A stretch of DNA of 64,000 nucleotides from Evansella clarkii (GCF_002019695.1 NZ_KV917376.1:4780072-4844071), one strand, 5' to 3'. Numbered from the stretch's first letter, positions 33,339 to 42,737 are shown. The notes: generated by a model not told the origin, from the letters alone. Numbers and translations: made by a program.

Positions 33339-33360
33339 AGAATTAATATATAGGGTGTGT

Positions 33361-33580
33361 AAAAAAAGACGAACATTGCTTTCGATTGCAGCGTAAGACG
33401 GCGACTCTTGCGGGAACAGCGCGAGCTGAAAATCCATTTTTGACGGCGTTCAGCCGGAAAAAATTAGTTGAAGCCGTGCCCGCAGAACGCGTCCGTCTGA
33501 AGCGTAAATCGAACAACAAAGCAACTTTTTAAGATAATGAGCGCATTCGATTTGAAAATCTCGAATGATGAAATTGTTTC
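33361..33580 (+). repeat. MITE-like repeat, copy B (internally deleted)
   Basis: Nearly identical to the two ends of copy A but lacking the internal stretch with the minisatellite; GACGGCG is joined directly to CTCTTGCGGGAACAGCGCG. The 3' end runs through GCGTAAATCGAACAACAAAG, TTTTTAAGATAATG, and TTCGATTTGAAAATC. The high identity to copy A points to a recent local duplication followed by deletion. It ends just before the gpr stop. Confidence 0.8.
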
Positions 33581-33595
33581 AAATACTTTAAAAAC

Positions 33596-34723
33596 TTAAT
33601 GAGTGTACGCCCCAACATTATCCTGGTTGATATTTTGATGCAAAGCAGCATTCAGGCCCTGGGCAAGTACATTGCCCAGGTCCTCAATAAAAACATCCAC
33701 TTCCTTTGGTGTAACCATAAGATTGTGTCCGATAGGATTCAGAACTTCCGAGATAAGCTGCCTTTTTTCATTATCTTCAAGAGAACCTATTACCCCCATG
33801 TACTGTTTTCTTTCCTCTTCTCCAGGGAGGTCTTCTTCTGTCAGCACTCTTTTTTCGCCGAATGTCATACCTGCCGGCGCCAGCTTGCGTTTAGGGTTTC
33901 CCTGTTCTCTTGTTTCTCTGCCAAGGTGCTTAAGTATGAAATCAATCGTGTCACTCGTAATGGAAACAGCATCCACTACTGTCGGTATACCTACAGCGAT
34001 AACTGGAATTCCAAGTACTTTTTCTGAAAGTTCCTTCCGCTTATTCCCCACTCCTGAACCAGGATGAATACCAGTGTCCGAAATCTGAATTGTTGTGTTA
34101 ACTCTTTCAATGGACCTGGACGCCAGCGCATCAATAGCTATAATGAAATCCGGCTTCACCTTATCCACAACTCCGTGAATAATATCGCTCGTTTCGATTC
34201 CTGTAATTCCCATTACTCCCGGAGTGATTGCGCTCACCGGCCGGAAGCCTTCTTCCACGTTTTCAGGCTGCAGTTCAAACAGATGGCTTGTAATAAGGAG
34301 ATTTTCAACGACAAGGGGGCCAAGAGCGTCAGGAGTAACATTCCAGTTTCCCAGACCCACTACAAGACAGCTGGAATCCTTCGTAATCCCCAGCTCTTTT
34401 AGAAACAAACTAAACTCTTTTGCGAAAATCTCCTCCAGACGATCCTGAAGCTGCGTATCTTTCTGCCTGATCCCCTGCACTTCAAACGTCAAGTACTGGC
34501 CCGCTTTTTTCCCTATTTGTTCTGTAGCTTCTTCAGAAATATCTACTTTAGTAATCCTTACCCCGTCTTCTTCCCGCTCCTTGACGACGACTCCATCTAT
34601 TGAAGACTGATTCTCCTGTTCTTCCGCAATTTGCTGTTTTTCTTTTTCCATTAACATTTCGTGTGCTTCCAGCGCCAGGTCAGTCCGTACCTGGTATTGG
34701 CTTAAATCCAGTTCTTCACCCAT
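33596..34723 (-). CDS. gpr: Germination protease GPR
   Basis: GPR degrades small acid-soluble spore proteins at germination and is made as a zymogen in the forespore. The 375-residue protein shows the N-terminal propeptide region ([15 protein letters not shown]), [43 protein letters not shown] and VGIPTVVDA, all family-typical. The RBS AAAGAGGTGA precedes the ATG. It is divergent from rpsT and upstream of spoIIP, from which it is separated by repeats A and B. Confidence 0.97.
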   Translation of the reverse strand: MGEELDLSQYQVRTDLALEAHEMLMEKEKQQIAEEQENQSSIDGVVVKEREEDGVRITKVDISEEATEQIGKKAGQYLTFEVQGIRQKDTQLQDRLEEIFAKEFSLFLKELGITKDSSCLVVGLGNWNVTPDALGPLVVENLLITSHLFELQPENVEEGFRPVSAITPGVMGITGIETSDIIHGVVDKVKPDFIIAIDALASRSIERVNTTIQISDTGIHPGSGVGNKRKELSEKVLGIPVIAVGIPTVVDAVSITSDTIDFILKHLGRETREQGNPKRKLAPAGMTFGEKRVLTEEDLPGEEERKQYMGVIGSLEDNEKRQLISEVLNPIGHNLMVTPKEVDVFIEDLGNVLAQGLNAALHQNINQDNVGAYTH

Positions 34724-34806
34724 TTTTCATATCACCTCTTTATAGTTTTCTTATCTCTGCACCTGCATGAACATGATGGGAACTGCCCCGTATGTTAATT
34801 TTCCTG

Positions 34807-34835
34807 TTGCAATTTAAAAATGCTTTTGGTACAAT
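34807..34835 (+). promoter_or_regulatory. SigA promoter of rpsT
   Basis: TTGCAA (34807-34812), 17 bases, TACAAT (34830-34835), about 60 bases before the rpsT start. Both hexamers are near consensus and no other good pair lies in this divergent gap. Confidence 0.8.
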
Positions 34836-34893
34836 CCTTATTGTTGCACGTAAAAGGGAACGTTATTACGGTTGCATCAAGGAGGTGAAACGG

Positions 34894-35160
34894 ATGGCTA
34901 ACATTAAATCTGCTATTAAACGTGTTCAGACAAGCGAAAAGCGTCGCGCACAAAATGCTGCATTCAAATCTGACCTGCGAACATCTATCAAAACGTTTAA
35001 CGCAAAAGCTGAAAACAATGATGTTGAAGGTGCTAAAGAAGCATTCTTGGTGGCAACCAAAAAAATTGATAAAGCAGCTGACAAAGGTCTTATCCATAAA
35101 AACGCTGCAAATCGCCAGAAATCCCGTTTGCAAAAGCGTTTAAACGAAGTATCTGCATAA
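34894..35160 (+). CDS. rpsT: 30S ribosomal protein S20
   Basis: An 88-residue basic ribosomal protein that binds 16S rRNA early in 30S assembly. The sequence [20 protein letters not shown] and the ending [14 protein letters not shown] are diagnostic. The ATG at 34894 follows a perfect AAGGAGGTG; the open frame upstream overlaps the promoter and is not translated. It is monocistronic, with a terminator directly behind. Confidence 0.98.
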   Translation: MANIKSAIKRVQTSEKRRAQNAAFKSDLRTSIKTFNAKAENNDVEGAKEAFLVATKKIDKAADKGLIHKNAANRQKSRLQKRLNEVSA

Positions 35161-35172
35161 GTAATCCGGTAT

Positions 35173-35206
35173 AGGCATTCCCTTAAAAGAGGTTGAATGC
35201 CTTTTT
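35173..35206 (+). terminator. Terminator after rpsT
   Basis: AGGCATTC pairs with GAATGCCT around a loop that can fold further (CCTTAAAAGAGG), followed by five T residues, 12 bases after the rpsT stop. Confidence 0.8.
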
Positions 35207-35284
35207 ACTTGCTCTATATACATATAATGTGCAGATGATTATGGATAGTATGTACGAATACTGTCTAAAGTAGTACAGAACATG

Positions 35285-35314
35285 AAAAAGGCGTCCGCCA
35301 TGGACGCCTTTTTT
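35285..35314. terminator. Bidirectional terminator between rpsT and holA
   Basis: AAAAAGGCGTCC / GGACGCCTTTTTT with a short loop; A run on one side and T run on the other, so it can stop transcription of holA from the right as well as read-through from rpsT. Confidence 0.85.
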
Positions 35315-35371
35315 GTTATTAAATTTTACAGGATGTACCCCTTTACACAGGGCATAAGGGTACAAGAGCAC

Positions 35372-36406
35372 TCATACAGATTTGACCGGCATACTGCGTC
35401 TGGAAAAAAACATTTCAACAGCAATAAATTTATCAATTTTTCCTGTTTTTATCTGATAATCCATATCTGCCAGCTGATCCAGAAGGCTGAGAAGCTCTCC
35501 GTCCTCAAACCTTCTCGATTCATTTGCAGTTAGTTTAACGACATATGGGTGAAGCTTCAGCTGTGAGGCAATTTGTTTCTGCCCATACCCTTGCCTTGAA
35601 AGTTGTTTCACCTGGTAAAGAATTCTGAACTGCCTTACCATCAAAGCGATAATTTTCAGCGGATCTTCCTTCTGTTTCAGCAAGTCCTGGTATATTTTCC
35701 AGGCTTTATCTATTTCCTGCTTTACAACGCCATCAACTAAAGCAAAAATATTTTGTTCCAGTGATCTTGCTGTTAAGCTGTCCACAATGTCCTTTGTTAT
35801 TTCGGCACCTTCCCCTGCGTATATAGAAAGCTTCTTTAACTCAGAAGCCATTATCATCAGGTTTGCGCTTGTCAGCTGTATTAACAGCTCTGAAGCTCCC
35901 TCCGTAATCGAGGTGCCAAACTCTCTGCACCTTTCTGCAACCCATTCCCCTAATTCTTTATCAGATAAAGCTGAACCATCCAAATGTTCGCCATTCTTTT
36001 TAGCAAGTTTTACTATTTTTCTCCGTTCGTCCAGTTTCTCATACGGGGCGAGAATTATAAAGACAGTTTCAGGTGCAGGATTCTCCAGATAAGCTTCGAG
36101 TTTTTTCAAATCATGCTCAATTTTTGACGACTCTTTTCCAGAACTGTAAAAATAAGCGTCTTTGACAATAACAACTCGTTTACCGCCCATAAAAGGAAAG
36201 GTGTAAGCTTCTTCAACAGCCATTTCCACAGGATACTCCTTCATATCATATCTGGAAAGGTTGAACTCTTTTTCTTCAGCTGTTAAGCATGCATTCACTA
36301 TACGGTGGAGTGTATCTTCAATAAGATAATCTTCCTGCCCGGCAAGCAGATATACCGGAGATAAATTCCCCTTCTTTATTCGCTGTATTAAGTTAATATA
36401 CGACAA
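35372..36406 (-). CDS. holA: DNA polymerase III subunit delta
   Basis: The delta subunit opens the sliding clamp within the clamp-loader complex. The 344-residue protein has the AAA+-like N-terminal domain (GNLSPVYLLAGQEDYLIEDT) and the C-terminal collar domain. A TTG start at 36406 is chosen because GGAGGGGGGG lies eight bases upstream; upstream ATG codons at 36436 and 36496 lack an RBS and the extra sequence is unlike the family. It is the yqeN equivalent near comEC. It is divergent from yqzM. Confidence 0.92.
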   Translation of the reverse strand: MSYINLIQRIKKGNLSPVYLLAGQEDYLIEDTLHRIVNACLTAEEKEFNLSRYDMKEYPVEMAVEEAYTFPFMGGKRVVIVKDAYFYSSGKESSKIEHDLKKLEAYLENPAPETVFIILAPYEKLDERRKIVKLAKKNGEHLDGSALSDKELGEWVAERCREFGTSITEGASELLIQLTSANLMIMASELKKLSIYAGEGAEITKDIVDSLTARSLEQNIFALVDGVVKQEIDKAWKIYQDLLKQKEDPLKIIALMVRQFRILYQVKQLSRQGYGQKQIASQLKLHPYVVKLTANESRRFEDGELLSLLDQLADMDYQIKTGKIDKFIAVEMFFSRRSMPVKSV

Positions 36407-36721
36407 TTTCAGCCCCCCCTCCAGCTTTCTTTCCATATTACCATATGTGTTAATATAATGGAAAAAGGGAAGAGGACAGTAATTGTCTCTTCCCATTTAT
36501 GATAAACGCTGAAGTGAAGCACCCGGGAAAACTCCACTGCAGCGATAATCCTTTATTGATCTGTCTCTTTCTGTATTTGTTATCTTATCCTATGCAGCGC
36601 ACTTCTATAGGTGACAACTCTTTACAAAAAAGTCAGCTTTCCGGGACTATTTTGATTGAATTAAAACTGGATTTTTTTTTATTATTACCGTATACTAAAA
36701 TGGTGACAGGAGGGATTTTAT

Positions 36722-36859
36722 ATGAATGATTTCGAAAAAGATGTACAGTCAAAAAGAAATGACCTTATAGACAGCGGTGTAGGTTTTGTCGTATCTTTTG
36801 TATTCTTCATTTCCATTTTTGCTATCGCACAGGTAATTGAATTTTTTGGAACTCGTTAA
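36722..36859 (+). CDS. yqzM: YqzM family small membrane protein
   Basis: A 45-residue protein starting MNDFEKDVQSKRNDLIDSGV and containing one membrane helix (about 20-42). It matches the YqzM family, which in Bacillus lies at the same place between comEC and holA. The function is unknown. The RBS GGAGGG is seven bases before the ATG. It is shorter than usual gene-calling cut-offs. A TATACT lies about 27 bases upstream of the start; a matching -35 is not clear. Confidence 0.88.
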   Translation: MNDFEKDVQSKRNDLIDSGVGFVVSFVFFISIFAIAQVIEFFGTR

Positions 36860-36879
36860 GACAATTACATAGAACCATT

Positions 36880-36913
36880 AAAAAACACACTTCCCTGCCG
36901 GCAGTGTGTTTTT
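36880..36913. terminator. Bidirectional terminator between yqzM and comEC
   Basis: AAAACACACT and AGTGTGTTTT form a ten-base stem flanked by A and T runs, placed between the convergent ends of yqzM and comEC. Confidence 0.85.
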
Positions 36914-36929
36914 CCTTTTCATATACTTT

Positions 36930-39221
36930 TTATTGATCTCCGGTCATCGTCCTGAAATCAGCCCGTCCTCTCTTTACTGATATTTCTACCGCACCTTGCA
37001 GATCGGTTCGGTAAACAGCTATCCCCTGCTCTTCCAAACGGCTGATAACTTCCCCGTGAGGATGGCCGTATAAATTATTCCTTCCTGCAGATATCAATAC
37101 AGCTTTTGGGCTGACATGCTGAAGAAACTCTTCTGTAGTAGAGGTACGGCTCCCATGATGGCCGGCTTTTAATATGTCAGCTGATAACACTGGGTAATCA
37201 GAAATCAGCCTTTTCTCCCCTTCTTCTTCAAGATCCCCATTAAATAAGAAAGCAACCTCTTCAATTACTGCATGCAATACAATAGAACGGTTATTCTCTG
37301 TAATTTCAGTTCCTGCAGGATTTAAAGCTGTAAAGACAGCTTCCCCTGTTTTCCAGCCTCCCCCCTCAGACACAAGCTTAAAAGCACTCCCTGTTTGCAG
37401 CATACATTGCAGTACAGGCAGAACCGACTCTGCAGGCGGTGAGGACTGAGGAAAATAAATTTCTTTTACAGGGAACTTTCTGGCAACATGACAGCCGTCT
37501 CCCATGTGGTCAAGATGTCCGTGAGTGATTATCAGCTTGTCGATTTTTTTAATCCCTTTTTCCTTTAAAAATGGCTGCAAAGCCCTTATTCCGGGCCCTT
37601 TCTGGTTTAGTATATCAGGCTCCTCCCCGAAAACCACAGCTCCTCCAGTATCAATCAAATAAATGCCTTTCCTGTATGGAAGCTCTATCACTACCGCGTC
37701 CCCCTGGCCCACATCAAGCATCGTAATAACCGCCTTATTATTGAAATATGGATGAATGAGCTGAAGAAAAAGCAAAAAACAAACAATTAGAGAGGAAAAA
37801 AGTCTGCTTATTCCTGAAGATCTTTCATAAGAAGTAAAAAAATAAAGAACGGACAGAACAATGAGAATAAGCATAAAGCCTGCGGGCCTTCCAAAAACAA
37901 GCATATCCCAGTGCCAGGTTGCAGCAGTATCAGCTGCAGTGTGTACAATTCTGAGGGTTGTGGAGATCAAATAATAACTGACAGAACCAGCTGATGGAAA
38001 AATAAACAATAAAGCAGTGGTGAAATATGAAAGAGGAAGAACCCAGAAGGATATAAAGGGGATAAAAATTAAGTTAAACGGAACGGTAAGCAGGGATATT
38101 TCATAAAAGTGATAAAGAATCAGAGGAAGAGAAATAAGCTGTGCAACAATAGTTACTTTTATTACCTGAACGACTGGAGAATCGTTCTTATAAAGATTAT
38201 AAGAAAGTATTAAGGAGAAACTCGTTAAGAAGGAGAGCTGAAATCCCAGCTGAAAAATATAGAAGGGATTATATAACAGCAATATCAGACAAAGGATGGA
38301 GAGTGTATCCGCAGCCTTTACTTTCCACTTAAGCTGTCGTGCCGCAAGTACAGCTATACACATTAGAGAGGCACGTACTACAGAAGGAGCGCCGCCAGCT
38401 ATTACTATATAGGCCGGTAGAATAAATATTAATACGAGGGATGATCTCTCCCTTGTAATCCCGATCCTGCAAAGCAAATAATACAGCGAATATGCTACAA
38501 GCCCTGTATGGAGTCCTGACACCGCGAGTAAATGAAGGATTCCAAGCTGCTGATAAACCCCTGTTCTGTCAGCAGACAGAAAAGACCTTTCACCGAAAAC
38601 CAGGGCAGCAATCAGGGATGAGGCTTCTGCATCGTCTTTGGCCATAATCTTTTCTATGCCTGCTTTTCTGAATTTTAAAGCAGCAGCCATAAGTGTTGTA
38701 TTATTTGTTCTGCAAGCCGGCCCGAAATGATCCGGTCTGATAATCCAGTTAATTCCCTGCCGCTTTAAATAGGTGCCATAATCAAAAGAGCCAGGGTTTC
38801 TTCCTTGCCCAGGCTGTACAAGCTCTCCTGTGAAGCCGCAATAATCATTATAGAATGGCGGTTCTTCATTCTCCTGCAGGAAAACCTGAATTCTTTCACC
38901 ATTATTCAGCTTCATTTGAAAGGACCATTGTCCAGAACCGGTTGTGACAGGTTCTGTGATAATCTGACCGGCAAAGTAAGTCTCTGTACCCACGAGCACG
39001 GAGGCTGTCCTGTCAGAATACCAGCCGCCGTGAAAGTAAAAAAGCAAGAAAAGCAAGAGTGCGAATACTGCTTCTGCCTTCCCTGTTTTTCGCCGGGAAC
39101 CAGCGAGCATAGGAAAAAGACCAGCCACCAGGAAAAAGATTCCCCACAGTCCAGGCCCATCAACAGCAAGAAGGATCCCCGCTACAGCCAGGAGGGCATA
39201 TGCATAAGTGCGGGTATTCAT
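36930..39221 (-). CDS. comEC: DNA internalisation protein ComEC/Rec2
   Basis: The membrane channel for uptake of single-stranded DNA during competence. The 763-residue protein has an N-terminal region with membrane helices and an OB-like extracellular part (about 60-160), the Competence domain with HLLAVSGLHTGL (about 230-241) and many helices, and a C-terminal metallo-beta-lactamase-like domain with THGHLDHMGD and KAGHHGSRTS, proposed to be the nuclease for the non-transforming strand. The RBS GGGAGTG precedes the ATG. It looks intact, so competence potential is kept. Confidence 0.95.
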   Translation of the reverse strand: MNTRTYAYALLAVAGILLAVDGPGLWGIFFLVAGLFPMLAGSRRKTGKAEAVFALLLFLLFYFHGGWYSDRTASVLVGTETYFAGQIITEPVTTGSGQWSFQMKLNNGERIQVFLQENEEPPFYNDYCGFTGELVQPGQGRNPGSFDYGTYLKRQGINWIIRPDHFGPACRTNNTTLMAAALKFRKAGIEKIMAKDDAEASSLIAALVFGERSFLSADRTGVYQQLGILHLLAVSGLHTGLVAYSLYYLLCRIGITRERSSLVLIFILPAYIVIAGGAPSVVRASLMCIAVLAARQLKWKVKAADTLSILCLILLLYNPFYIFQLGFQLSFLTSFSLILSYNLYKNDSPVVQVIKVTIVAQLISLPLILYHFYEISLLTVPFNLIFIPFISFWVLPLSYFTTALLFIFPSAGSVSYYLISTTLRIVHTAADTAATWHWDMLVFGRPAGFMLILIVLSVLYFFTSYERSSGISRLFSSLIVCFLLFLQLIHPYFNNKAVITMLDVGQGDAVVIELPYRKGIYLIDTGGAVVFGEEPDILNQKGPGIRALQPFLKEKGIKKIDKLIITHGHLDHMGDGCHVARKFPVKEIYFPQSSPPAESVLPVLQCMLQTGSAFKLVSEGGGWKTGEAVFTALNPAGTEITENNRSIVLHAVIEEVAFLFNGDLEEEGEKRLISDYPVLSADILKAGHHGSRTSTTEEFLQHVSPKAVLISAGRNNLYGHPHGEVISRLEEQGIAVYRTDLQGAVEISVKRGRADFRTMTGDQ

Positions 39222-39356
39222 AATTTATTATCACTCCCTTTTAATGAGGGATTTTTTATTATTTGGGATAAATATACAATCAGAAAGAGGAAAGGAAAAG
39301 AAGATAAAATCAGCCCGGCTGTTATGGGGGATAAAGGGGTTATCCCCCTGCCGGTG

Positions 39357-39923
39357 TCATGGTGAAGTATACAGCTTATTTGCTTTTTCTTTTAATTCCT
39401 CCAGCTGGTCTCTGTTAATACCAGTATCTTCAAGGAGAGCAAGGAGGTCTGCAGTGAACATCAGTTTTTCTTTATTGTTTCTGTCAAGAATCATTTCTTC
39501 AAGTTCAACCTGCTCGGCAGCCACACCTGCCTGGCTGAAAAGTTCTTCAGCATACGGATGGTTTTTGTAATCTGCTGCATAATAAACTTTTTTTATCCCA
39601 GCCTGAATCAAAGCTTTACAGCAGTTCAGACAAGGAAAGTGGGTAACATAAACCTCGGCGCCTTCTGTTGCAACACCAAATTTGGCACACTGAAGCAAAG
39701 CGTTAACCTCTGCGTGAATCGTTCTTACACAATGATTATCAATGACGTAGCAGCCTTCATCTATACAATGCTCTCCACCGGAAATAGCTCCGTTGTATCC
39801 GCCTGCGATTATTCTTTTATCCCTGACGATCGTTGCACCAACCATCAGCCTTGTACAGGTGCTTCTTAAAGCAAGAAGATGGCTTTGTGCCATAAAATAT
39901 TGGTGCCATGAAATTCTGTCCAT
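39357..39923 (-). CDS. comEB: dCMP deaminase family protein ComEB
   Basis: A zinc deaminase that probably converts dCMP to dUMP; it is encoded within the late competence operon but is not needed for DNA uptake in B. subtilis. The 188-residue protein has TIHAEVNALLQC (zinc ligand and catalytic Glu) and PCLNCCKALI. The RBS GGAGGG is close to the ATG. It lies upstream of comEC, separated by 135 bases with no clear terminator, and downstream of comEA beyond a repeat. Confidence 0.94.
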   Translation of the reverse strand: MDRISWHQYFMAQSHLLALRSTCTRLMVGATIVRDKRIIAGGYNGAISGGEHCIDEGCYVIDNHCVRTIHAEVNALLQCAKFGVATEGAEVYVTHFPCLNCCKALIQAGIKKVYYAADYKNHPYAEELFSQAGVAAEQVELEEMILDRNNKEKLMFTADLLALLEDTGINRDQLEELKEKANKLYTSP

Positions 39924-40014
39924 TATAAAGTCCCTCCGGCAAAAAATATCATTTTACTTATTAAGTTTAGACAATCCATTCCTGTTCCGTCAAACTAAAA
40001 TTAATTAATATGTT

Positions 40015-40356
40015 ATTGAATCAATTTCATAATTCAAGATTTTCAACTTTATTATGAAGATTATTATAAAAAGTTAATTTGTTAGATCGATTTACGCTTC
40101 AGACGGACGCTTTCTGCGGGCACGGCTTCAACTAATTTTTTCCGGCAGAACGCCGTCAAAAATGGTTTTTCAATTCATGCTATTCCCGCAGGAACGAGCA
40201 TCTTCTTCACCGCAAATGCATCGAGTTGTCTCGACGGATATTCTTCGGAGCTAAGCTGGCAAAACTCTTTTTTGCGACGAGTAACCGCAGGAGCAGAGGA
40301 AGAGACAGTCGCCGTCTTACGCTGCAATCGAAAAGTAATGTTCGTCTTTTTTCACA
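40015..40356 (-). repeat. MITE-like repeat, copy C (inverted)
   Basis: The reverse complement matches copy A: GAACATTACTTTTCGATTGC, GCGTAAGACGGCGACTGTCT, a single 33-base unit (CTGCTCCTGCGGTTACTCGT), TCCGTCGAGACAACTCGATG, GAAGATGCTCGTTCCTGCGG, GACGGCGTTCTGCCGG, GCCGTGCCCGCAGAAAGCG and CTGAAGCGTAAATCGA. It fills most of the 450-base gap between comEB and comEA; nothing else is visible there. It has diverged more from A than B has. Confidence 0.8.
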
Positions 40357-40373
40357 AAGCCAATATTATAAAG

Positions 40374-40985
40374 TTATTTTACAGAAATTAATTCTTTTAA
40401 TGTTTCCATCGTTTTTTCTCCTATCCCAGGTACATTCACCAATTCCTCTTCGCTTTTGAAGGGGCCTGCCTCTTCACGGTACTTCAGAATAGCTTCCGCT
40501 TTAGCTGGTCCTATTCCCGGCAGCGAGACTAGCTCTGCAGCAGAAGCATGATTTATACGCACTTTATCACTATCCCCGCCGCCCCCCTGGAAAATGACCT
40601 CCACATCCTCCCCTGCTGCAGGTACTGTAATCACCATTTCATCATAAACCTTTTCCGCCAGATTAACCGCTTCCTCTGCTGCATCCTCAGTAGTTCCCCC
40701 TGCCTTTATAATCGCATCATTGACCCTGTCTCCTTGTTCCATTATGTAAATCCCGGGGTTTACAACCTCTCCCTTAATATCAACAATAATTACAGTTTCT
40801 TCTTCTGCATAATCTGTCTTGTTCTCCTGCTGAGCGGCCCCTCCTTGAAGGAACGATTCCCAGTCTTCCTCGTCAGCTTCTCCTCCTTGTGTAGAGGGCA
40901 GCAGGAGAAATACAGCGGCAATAACCGTCAGTGCAGCTGCCCCGAACAACAGATTTTTTTTGTTTTCGCCAATGAAAGAATGCAT
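40374..40985 (-). CDS. comEA: Competence DNA receptor ComEA
   Basis: A membrane-anchored double-stranded-DNA-binding protein needed for transformation. The 203-residue product has an N-terminal membrane helix (about 10-30), an acidic linker, an SLBB-like domain (VDIKGEVVNPGIY, about 67-79) and a C-terminal helix-hairpin-helix pair (INHASAAELVSLPGIGPAKA and NVPGIGEKT). The ATG at 40985 follows AAGGAGTG; the upstream GTG/ATG frame overlaps the RBS. It is divergent from comER. Confidence 0.95.
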   Translation of the reverse strand: MHSFIGENKKNLLFGAAALTVIAAVFLLLPSTQGGEADEEDWESFLQGGAAQQENKTDYAEEETVIIVDIKGEVVNPGIYIMEQGDRVNDAIIKAGGTTEDAAEEAVNLAEKVYDEMVITVPAAGEDVEVIFQGGGGDSDKVRINHASAAELVSLPGIGPAKAEAILKYREEAGPFKSEEELVNVPGIGEKTMETLKELISVK

Positions 40986-41080
40986 TTTTATCACTCCTTA
41001 GAAATAAGATTTTGATTCATAATAAATAACAATCAATCATACGATTACTATGAGAATGTTTTGTAAAGGAGGGGAATGGT

Positions 41081-41923
41081 TTGAAGAAAGTTGGCTTTAT
41101 CGGAACAGGAAGCATGGGCAGAATACTCGTTGAATCCTTATTAGATGCCCGGGCAATCTCATCAGATAATGTCATCGTTATGAACAGGACAGCTGACAAA
41201 GCCTACCAGTTAGCCTCTTCTTATCCTGGGTTAAAGGTTGTTCATGACCCCCGTGCCATAGTAACTGAATGCAGCTGGATTTTCCTGTGTGTAAAACCAC
41301 TGCAGATGTTTCCGGTAATAAAAAGGGTTAATGACTTGCTTGACAGGAGAAAAACCCTCATTTCAATAACAAGTCCTGTATTAACAGATGAACTTGAGGA
41401 AATATCCGATTGTCAGGTAGTCCGCTTTATTCCAAGCATAGTAAACCGGGCAATGGAAGGGCCTTCTCTTGTTACTTTTGGAGAAAAAGTGGAGGAAACT
41501 AATAAACAGGAATTACTGCGTTTTTTCAGCACAATTTCCAGGCCGCAGATGATCGGGAATGGCATTACAAGGATTGCATCGGATCTTGCAAGCTGCGGTC
41601 CGGCATTTATAAGTTATTTAGTAGAAGAGATGATCAAAAGTGCTGTTGAGGAAACGGATATAAAAGAAGATGAGGCAATCAGAATTACTGAATCCATGCT
41701 GATTGGTTACGGTGAACTGCTGAAAAGGAAACACTTTACATTGGAGACGCTGCGAAAAAGGGTCACCGTTCCCGGAGGAGTTACCGGAGCAGGGCTGGAG
41801 GTACTTAGAGATGAGATAGGGGATCAGTTTAACCTGCTGTTCAGGAGAACACATGAGAAATACGCCGAGGACCGACAGCTGGTATGCCGGCAGATTAAAG
41901 AAAAGGAAAAGAGCAAGGACTAG
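41081..41923 (+). CDS. comER: Late competence protein ComER (pyrroline-5-carboxylate reductase family)
   Basis: A Rossmann-fold protein of the P5C reductase family transcribed divergently from comEA; in Bacillus, deletion has little effect on competence but affects sporulation and biofilm in some reports. The 280-residue protein starts KKVGFIGTGSMGRIL (NADP-binding) and has PGGVTGAGLEVL near residues 230-241, the family signature. The start is a TTG at 41081 with AAAGGAGGGG upstream. Its stop codon lies inside a terminator hairpin. Confidence 0.92.
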   Translation: MKKVGFIGTGSMGRILVESLLDARAISSDNVIVMNRTADKAYQLASSYPGLKVVHDPRAIVTECSWIFLCVKPLQMFPVIKRVNDLLDRRKTLISITSPVLTDELEEISDCQVVRFIPSIVNRAMEGPSLVTFGEKVEETNKQELLRFFSTISRPQMIGNGITRIASDLASCGPAFISYLVEEMIKSAVEETDIKEDEAIRITESMLIGYGELLKRKHFTLETLRKRVTVPGGVTGAGLEVLRDEIGDQFNLLFRRTHEKYAEDRQLVCRQIKEKEKSKD

Positions 41924-41935
41924 TCCTTGCTCTTT
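41908..41935. terminator. Bidirectional terminator shared by comER and yqeM
   Basis: GAGCAAGGAC / GTCCTTGCTC (ten bases, two-base loop) with A and T flanks. The comER stop TAG (41921-41923) starts in the loop, and the convergent yqeM stop (41934) is at its edge, so one hairpin serves both genes. Confidence 0.9.
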
Positions 41936-42698
41936 ATATTTCTCGGCCGTCTGAAGAATTCCTGCTGTTTTTTTCAGCTTTAATAAAAATTCTTTCATCT
42001 GTTTCCAGTGGTTCCCTGCGGCCGAAATCCCCAGTTATTTCAACTTTCGAAAATCCCGCTTCCTGAAGCCAGGTTTTATAAATCTCTGGTGGAAAAGTTC
42101 GCTGAAACTGCTCCTCATCTTTCCTTTCGTACAAACCGGTATGAGTTTTCAAAAAGAAAGTTAAAGAATGCTCCACACTATCCGGCTCCCTTCCTGGTGT
42201 ACAAAACCATATATACGAAATATCCTCTCCGTTTTCTCCGTACATCTGGTCGTTGAAAATAGTGTTCATTTTAAACAAGGAATGAACATCAAATAAGAGT
42301 ATGCCCCCAGGTTTTAAAGCGGAATATGCTTTTTTAAAAGCTTGTTGTACGTCCTCTTCCGTTAAAAGATAATTCAGACCGTCACAGAACAACGTAATAC
42401 CATCAAGGTTATTAAATCCGGTAAGCTCACGCATGTCCTGCCGGTAGAGAGGAATTTCTAACTTTCTCTCCCTGATTTTCTCCTCCCCGATAGTAAGCAT
42501 ATCCTGAGAAAGATCCGTGCCAGAGGCATTAAAGCCTGCCTCCTGCAGCATAATGGTAAAAGTGCATGTTCCGCAGGCAAGATCCAGTACCCTGGAGCCT
42601 GCAGGCAGGAAGGCAGTGGTGTATTCAAGCCATCTGTCGTATGGGGCATCTTCCATTAGATAATCATACACAGATGCAAAATGCTCTTCGTTTTTCAT
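41934..42698 (-). CDS. yqeM: Class I SAM-dependent methyltransferase YqeM
   Basis: A 254-residue Rossmann methyltransferase with motif I VLDLACGTCTFT (about 37-48), GTDLSQDML and LKPGGILLFDVHS. The substrate is unknown. It lies at the end of the aroE-yhbY-nadD-yqeK-rsfS-yqeM series, the same position as in B. subtilis. The RBS AGAAGGGG precedes the ATG. Convergent with comER. Confidence 0.9.
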   Translation of the reverse strand: MKNEEHFASVYDYLMEDAPYDRWLEYTTAFLPAGSRVLDLACGTCTFTIMLQEAGFNASGTDLSQDMLTIGEEKIRERKLEIPLYRQDMRELTGFNNLDGITLFCDGLNYLLTEEDVQQAFKKAYSALKPGGILLFDVHSLFKMNTIFNDQMYGENGEDISYIWFCTPGREPDSVEHSLTFFLKTHTGLYERKDEEQFQRTFPPEIYKTWLQEAGFSKVEITGDFGRREPLETDERIFIKAEKNSRNSSDGREI

Positions 42699-42737
42699 TA
42701 TTTTTCCCCTTCTGAATAAGCAGTAAAAGTGCGGGGA

